DNA of 23,414 nt from a virus. The stretch covers positions 1-23,414 of the IMG/VR virus record IMGVR_UViG_3300042992_002239; one strand, 5' to 3'. The notes under the pieces are model-generated. The model ran no database searches, was not told the DNA's origin, and saw only the letters and a program-made list of their open reading frames with translations. Positions 20,154-23,414 of this stretch are shown here, piece after piece (position 1 is the stretch's first letter; the number at the start of each line of letters is the position of its first letter). A program made the translations under genes and the position numbers.

Positions 20154-20181
20154 AATATAAACTTTTTTCAAAGAATGTCAA
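20154..20181 (-). promoter_or_regulatory. sigma70-like promoter TTGACA-16-TATATT
   Basis: The minus strand has TTGACA (20181-20176), a 16-nt spacer and TATATT (20159-20154). It is divergent from the plus-strand TATAAATA box at 20201, with about 20 bp between them. Confidence 0.68.
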
Positions 20182-20200
20182 CTGTCAAAATATACTTTCG

Positions 20201-20208
20201 TATAAATA
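20201..20208 (+). promoter_or_regulatory. T4-type late promoter on the plus strand
   Basis: An exact TATAAATA on the plus strand, the strand opposite to almost every other gene here. The transcript would start near 20214 and run into the short ORF at 20250-20333 and the hairpin at 20340-20368. Confidence 0.5.
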
Positions 20209-20249
20209 ATAGCACGAATACATGTAATCACGTGAGAACGTAGAGGCAA

Positions 20250-20333
20250 GTGTGGCAAGTTTATACAACCGCAGATGGAATAGTTGGGATAGCATTAAGT
20301 GCCGGTGGAGGTTCCGCCCAACATTATATGTAA
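20250..20333 (+). CDS. candidate 27-aa plus-strand micro-protein
   Basis: GTG 20250 opens a frame of 27 codons ending in TAA, flanked by an in-frame stop upstream. The peptide reads (M)WQVYTTADGIVGIA, then LSAGGGSAQHYM, with no family known to me. AGAGG lies only 3 nt before the GTG, a poor spacing. The ORF lies between a late-type promoter and a hairpin terminator, which makes a transcribed unit plausible. If it is not translated, the same stretch would encode a small RNA of about 150 nt. Confidence 0.35.
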   Translation: MWQVYTTADGIVGIALSAGGGSAQHYM

Positions 20334-20339
20334 TCATAT

Positions 20340-20368
20340 AAGGGACGTGCCGAAGGGTAACGTCCCTT
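20340..20368. terminator. bidirectional hairpin terminator between convergent units
   Basis: AAGGGACGT (20340-20348) pairs perfectly with ACGTCCCTT (20360-20368) across an 11-nt loop. On the minus strand it begins inside the stop codon of the gene at 20367-20561. On the plus strand it follows the micro-ORF stop by 6 nt. An adjoining inverted repeat TATATG/CATATA lies at 20325-20340. T-runs on both sides are weak. Confidence 0.6.
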
Positions 20369-20561
20369 AACTATTTTCTAACTTTGGATAAACCGCAATA
20401 AAAAACATTGGTGTATGACCGGCAAATCCACCGCCTAGATTAAGGGCTTGGCAAAGTTTAGTTGCTTCTGTTTTTACTTTTCGAGTAGCAATCACTAAAT
20501 TTGAGTCTTTTTCTACAACGTTGAAGCAAGTTTTATCTTGTTGTACAGTGTAAGCCATCAT
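20367..20561 (-). CDS. small hypothetical protein next to gp41
   Basis: 64 aa with a strong ribosome-binding site (GGAGGAGAT) before tandem ATG codons at 20561 and 20558. The sequence MAYTVQQDKTCFNVVEKDSN, then VIATRKVKTEATKLCQALNLGGGFAGHTP, suggests a small beta-alpha-beta fold. I recognise no family. It follows the C-terminal gp41 fragment by 8 nt and is likely co-expressed with it. A hairpin terminator overlaps its stop codon. Confidence 0.65.
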   Translation of the reverse strand: MMAYTVQQDKTCFNVVEKDSNLVIATRKVKTEATKLCQALNLGGGFAGHTPMFFIAVYPKLENS

Positions 20562-20569
20562 ATCTCCTC

Positions 20570-21193
20570 CTATTTAAAGCCGCCAAAGTTAGGTTTCTTT
20601 TTCTTAAAATTACTCAATTTATTCGACTCAAAACTTTCAACAACCTGAAAATCTTCATCCTGCATCATGCTAGATGAATCGAATAAAGGCTTATCTTCTG
20701 ATTGTTTAGCTCCGCCAGTGATTCCGTCTTGAGCAGATTCTTCAGCGTCAAATAGTTTCATTTTTGCTCGATCGACACCAATTACAAATCTCTTAGGGCT
20801 GTCAATACTTCCCCAACGATTCTTTAATTGCTTCACCATCAGTTGGCCAAGTTTTTCGAGCTCCTCAGTTGAAATGAGAGCGAACATGAAATCTGCTGTT
20901 GCCGGAAGACCGAAACTATTTTTAGTTAAGATACCATTACAATAAAAAAGGTTATCACCAGAAACTGATATATCAATTGTTTCTAATTCGCCAACTGGTT
21001 CAATAGATATGACTTCATCATCGTAATTTATTGATTGATCATTTATGATTTCTTTTTCTATCCGTTCTGTTTCTAACTTAATTAGTAATATGGTTAAATC
21101 TTCATGTGTGATTTTTCCGGAAAAATATTCAAATTCAATGAGTTTTTCTGCCTTTATTGCGCATTTTAGGTATAAGTCATAATCCGCTATCAC
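20570..21193 (-). CDS. 41: C-intein plus C-terminal part of replicative helicase gp41
   Basis: 207 aa starting at GTG 21193, which overlaps the endonuclease gene by 17 nt. Residues 1-92 are a C-intein: DDEVISIEPVGELETIDI, SGDNLFYCNG (block F) and ILTKN (block G), ending at Asn92. Ser93 is the first residue of the C-extein. SFGLPATADFMFALIS follows and continues the DnaB-like domain, then a C-terminal tail ending KKKPNFGGFK. After trans-splicing with the upstream product it would restore gp41, which unwinds DNA at the fork and recruits gp61 primase. The usual penultimate His of the intein is Lys91. Confidence 0.9.
   Translation of the reverse strand: MIADYDLYLKCAIKAEKLIEFEYFSGKITHEDLTILLIKLETERIEKEIINDQSINYDDEVISIEPVGELETIDISVSGDNLFYCNGILTKNSFGLPATADFMFALISTEELEKLGQLMVKQLKNRWGSIDSPKRFVIGVDRAKMKLFDAEESAQDGITGGAKQSEDKPLFDSSSMMQDEDFQVVESFESNKLSNFKKKKPNFGGFK
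20918..21193 (-). other. C-terminal half of a split intein
   Basis: A 92-residue region from the GTG start to Asn92. The last 37 or so residues match C-inteins of the gp41 split-intein type. The first 55 (IADYDLYLKCAIKAEKLIEF onward) are extra sequence not usual in such short C-inteins. Confidence 0.88.
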
Positions 21194-22226
21194 TTAACTT
21201 TTCCCTTATTATATCTGTTAATTTATTAATACTAACTATTTTATCATCGTCTGACCATACTGTCAATAAATCATAACCTCTTTTTTTACATAGTTCTTCC
21301 TTTTCTTCTTCTATTAGCATTGCGTCTTCAAAAGTGATCCATGGATTTAACCATTTTAAGTCATGTCTAGGATGCCAAAAAACACCATTATATTCGACAA
21401 CAAAACTAAGCTTAGGTATAGCAAAGTCAAAAAACCTTCCACTGTTTTCTTTACCTTCGTGCCTTATAAAAAACTCACGAGATCCACTAATACCAGTATA
21501 AATATCCTTTCTTTTGATGCCCATTTTACGACATATGCGATATAGTTTTACAAAAAACAACTTTGACTCTAACGAAACGTACCCAGCGCTTTTGCGATTA
21601 TGTCTATTTTTTTCACATGATTCTTTAAATTTTCTATTTCTTTCGGCGTAAATTCTTTTACCGTGTTCTTCACCGTGTCGAGATATTAATGACGATAAGT
21701 CATTTAAATAAAGATGCTGTTGCCTAAGAATTTCTCCTTCTTCTGGAGAATATCCCATATTAGTCCAATACTCAACGCATGCTTTAAGCTTTAATTTTGT
21801 GTCTTTATAAGATGCCTTTGACCTGGCCCGTACCTGTTTTAATTGAAACTCAGAAACCTTTTTCTTTGCATCTTCCTCAGTTAAACCCACCCTGATCATC
21901 CAATAATCTTTTTGCATAACACTGAAATACTTAGGTTTAGGCCTATTTTTTAACTTATGCTTGTACGTGTTTAATTCTTCTAAACCATATGCCATTAACA
22001 CCTTTTCGCTTTGTGAATTAGATTTGATATATGCATCATATATGTCTAAGGCGCGCGCAGAACCATTTGTTCTTATAATCTTGATCATAATTTTAGATCT
22101 AGATATCTTTAAATTATTGGGTATTGTATTAATCCAATCAATAAATTTTGATTTGTCAGTTTGATCGATCAAAGAAAGTATCGTGATAAAATACTTGCTC
22201 TCTTCAAATGAATTTAATTTTCGCAT
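21177..22226 (-). CDS. homing endonuclease, Vsr-like / EDxHD family
   Basis: 349 aa from ATG 22226 with a weak ribosome-binding site (GCGAG). Residues 263-289 carry the nuclease core: RFFDFAIP with Asp267, VVEYNG with Glu278, then FWHPRHD with His285, His288 and Asp289. This resembles very-short-patch-repair nucleases and the EDxHD homing family, as in I-Bth0305I and in the nucleases found inside fractured split-intein genes. Residues 160-205 (SPEEGEILR, SRHGEEHGKRIYAE) look like repeat units that bind DNA in such proteins. It lies exactly between the two halves of the split gp41 gene and is probably the element that spreads the interruption. A late promoter precedes it. Confidence 0.85.
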   Translation of the reverse strand: MRKLNSFEESKYFITILSLIDQTDKSKFIDWINTIPNNLKISRSKIMIKIIRTNGSARALDIYDAYIKSNSQSEKVLMAYGLEELNTYKHKLKNRPKPKYFSVMQKDYWMIRVGLTEEDAKKKVSEFQLKQVRARSKASYKDTKLKLKACVEYWTNMGYSPEEGEILRQQHLYLNDLSSLISRHGEEHGKRIYAERNRKFKESCEKNRHNRKSAGYVSLESKLFFVKLYRICRKMGIKRKDIYTGISGSREFFIRHEGKENSGRFFDFAIPKLSFVVEYNGVFWHPRHDLKWLNPWITFEDAMLIEEEKEELCKKRGYDLLTVWSDDDKIVSINKLTDIIREKLSDSGL

Positions 22227-22260
22227 TTGTATAAAACTCGCTGTTACTGTTGTTCAGCAC

Positions 22261-22268
22261 TATTTATA
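22261..22268 (-). promoter_or_regulatory. T4-type late promoter for the homing endonuclease
   Basis: An exact TATAAATA on the minus strand, in the 75-nt gap between the end of the N-intein and the endonuclease start. The transcript would begin near 22255, leaving a leader of about 29 nt. Confidence 0.65.
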
Positions 22269-22301
22269 AGTTTTACTTCTTTAGCAACGAATAGTTTTAT
22301 A

Positions 22302-23414
22302 TCATTTTAGTGTATTTAATTTAGATCCAACGGTCATTCCGGTATTAATAGACAATCTTCCATTACTTGTTGGAAATATATGATCAGCAGACACTATTAT
22401 TTCTTTACCTGATTTTAACTTAACCTTATAACATTCTTTTTTCTTTGGGTGATGTACCATCATTACAGTCTTGTAACCGTCATTAGAGATGATTTGATCA
22501 CCTACTTGAATATCGCGTAAATGTATAACATTACCATTTCTTAATTGTAGACTTTCGTTCACCCAAATACATTCAGATGTATCTGTGATTTCTACGTCGG
22601 AATTGCCGTAACCGCCTCTTGTAGTTTGCGTAGCAGAAAGTACTGGAACGTTAAACTCCATTGCCAAACCTCGCAACTCTTCTGCTATAGACTTTATCAA
22701 TGTATACGAGTTTACGTTCGCTCCACCTTTGATCCTTGAACTTGAGCAAATATTTAAATAATCAACAAAAATAATATCTGCAACAAAATTCTTTTTTAAG
22801 CGAAGCTCATTAAGCAAATGCCTAAAGTGATTTGAATTTGCAGAACCTGTTGGATATTCTTTAACAATCAATTTACCGGCAGTTCTGCTTTTCACCCTAT
22901 CAATCTTCTTTTGATATGAGTCCCGTGTAATCAGACTAAGATCATCAAGATTGATGTTAAGCAAATTAGCATCAATACGTTCTGCAATGCGCTCTTCGGC
23001 CATTTCCATAGTAATATAAAGCACGTTCTTTCCTGACATAAGAGACGATGCTGCACAATGTGTCATAAATAAAGTTTTTCCAACCCCTGTAGGCGCAAGA
23101 ACAATTGATAGGGACTTTTTACTCAGGCCGCCTTTTGTAATTTTGTTAAAGTACTCAAGATCAAATTGAAGTTTTTCTTCAACTCTATGATAGAAATCAT
23201 ATCGTTCTTCATAATTTTCAAGGAAATCATGGCCAACGTTTGTATCAAAACTAATACCTAAAGCATCACTCAAAAGCTTTGGAATCGATCCCTTATCGAG
23301 ATCTTTTACCTTGTCATCAAGAATAAGAATAGACTGTCTTACAGCATTATAAATTGCTTTGTCTTGGCAAAACTTTTCTGTTTTATCAACAAGCCAGTTG
23401 ATGTCAGTATTAGG
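22302..23414 (-). CDS. 41: replicative helicase gp41, N-terminal part with N-intein (5' end outside the window)
   Basis: The frame is open to the window edge and ends with a stop at 22302. Within it, FDLEYFNKITKGGL is followed by the Walker A box LAPTGVGKTLF, then LYITMEMAEERIAERIDAN, a Walker B region with IIFVDYLNICSS, and SATQTTRGGYGN, all typical of T4 gp41 and DnaB-type helicases. The helicase part ends at ITDTSE. Cys1 of an intein follows (codon 22571-22569), with block A and B motifs CIWVNE and GKEIIVSADHIFPTSNG. The N-intein is 89 residues and the gene then stops. It must be joined to the downstream fragment at 20570-21193 for a full helicase. Confidence 0.93.
   Translation of the reverse strand, partial: PNTDINWLVDKTEKFCQDKAIYNAVRQSILILDDKVKDLDKGSIPKLLSDALGISFDTNVGHDFLENYEERYDFYHRVEEKLQFDLEYFNKITKGGLSKKSLSIVLAPTGVGKTLFMTHCAASSLMSGKNVLYITMEMAEERIAERIDANLLNINLDDLSLITRDSYQKKIDRVKSRTAGKLIVKEYPTGSANSNHFRHLLNELRLKKNFVADIIFVDYLNICSSSRIKGGANVNSYTLIKSIAEELRGLAMEFNVPVLSATQTTRGGYGNSDVEITDTSECIWVNESLQLRNGNVIHLRDIQVGDQIISNDGYKTVMMVHHPKKKECYKVKLKSGKEIIVSADHIFPTSNGRLSINTGMTVGSKLNTLK
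22305..22571 (-). other. N-terminal half of a split intein
   Basis: 89 residues from the first Cys (22571) to the stop. Block A spans CIWVNESLQLRNG to DIQVGDQI, and block B is VSADHIF with the Hint histidine. The length and motifs match the N-halves of fractured gp41 inteins such as gp41-1 and gp41-8 as I recall them. Confidence 0.9.

Noticed and set aside
21497-21504. An exact TATAAATA on the plus strand inside the endonuclease gene
   Set aside because: No ORF, terminator or other signal follows on the plus strand; probably chance.

Overview
The window looks like part of the genome of a T4-like tailed phage (myovirus), probably marine. Three things point there. First, a T4-type replication and nucleotide set: gp41 helicase, gp61 primase, dihydrofolate reductase, thymidylate synthase and NrdA/NrdB. 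Second, TATAAATA late-promoter boxes in front of late or mobile genes. Third, a lysis cassette plus several module proteins that I recognise from marine T4-like phages. The DNA is AT-rich, genes are tightly packed, and almost everything is on the minus strand, so transcription runs from high to low coordinates. The host cannot be named. The DUF3563-like protein and the spanins suggest a Gram-negative proteobacterium.

Layout, in the direction of transcription. (1) 23414-20570: the replicative helicase gene (gp41) is broken in two. The N-terminal part ends in an N-intein, the C-terminal part begins with a C-intein, and a free-standing homing endonuclease gene with its own late promoter lies between them. 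The helicase would have to be made by protein trans-splicing. (2) 20561-20160: a small unknown gene, then a short plus-strand unit (late promoter, 27-codon ORF, shared hairpin terminator) that converges on it. (3) 20106-17523: an operon from a sigma70-like promoter with two unknown proteins, a PD-(D/E)XK nuclease-like protein and a DNA-ligase-like nucleotidyltransferase (DUF6267 type). (4) 17435-16371: two small proteins, a terminator and an FkbM-type methyltransferase. (5) 16299-12097: late genes including a 643-aa nucleotidyltransferase fusion, a 525-aa modular protein with repeated LDE linkers and a DUF6321-type protein. These may be packaged head proteins cut by a gp21-like protease. (6) 12059-9071: two conserved phage proteins, a GH19 endolysin, overlapping inner and outer spanins, and a coiled-coil membrane protein. 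(7) 8997-3956: gp61 primase, DHFR, ThyA, NrdB and NrdA as one compact operon that ends in a terminator. (8) 3887-1337: many small accessory genes, several behind TTGACA-N15-17-TATA promoters. (9) 1322-1: six tRNA genes mixed with small ORFs.

The genes fit a lytic phage that makes its own dNTPs, primes and unwinds its DNA, supplements host tRNAs for AT-rich codons (AGA, UUA and possibly AUA), and lyses a Gram-negative host. The strongest unusual systems are the fractured gp41 gene with its split intein and late-promoted endonuclease, the convergent plus-strand micro-unit beside it, the modular head polyproteins, and two tRNAs with Met/Ile-type anticodon loops but long variable arms.
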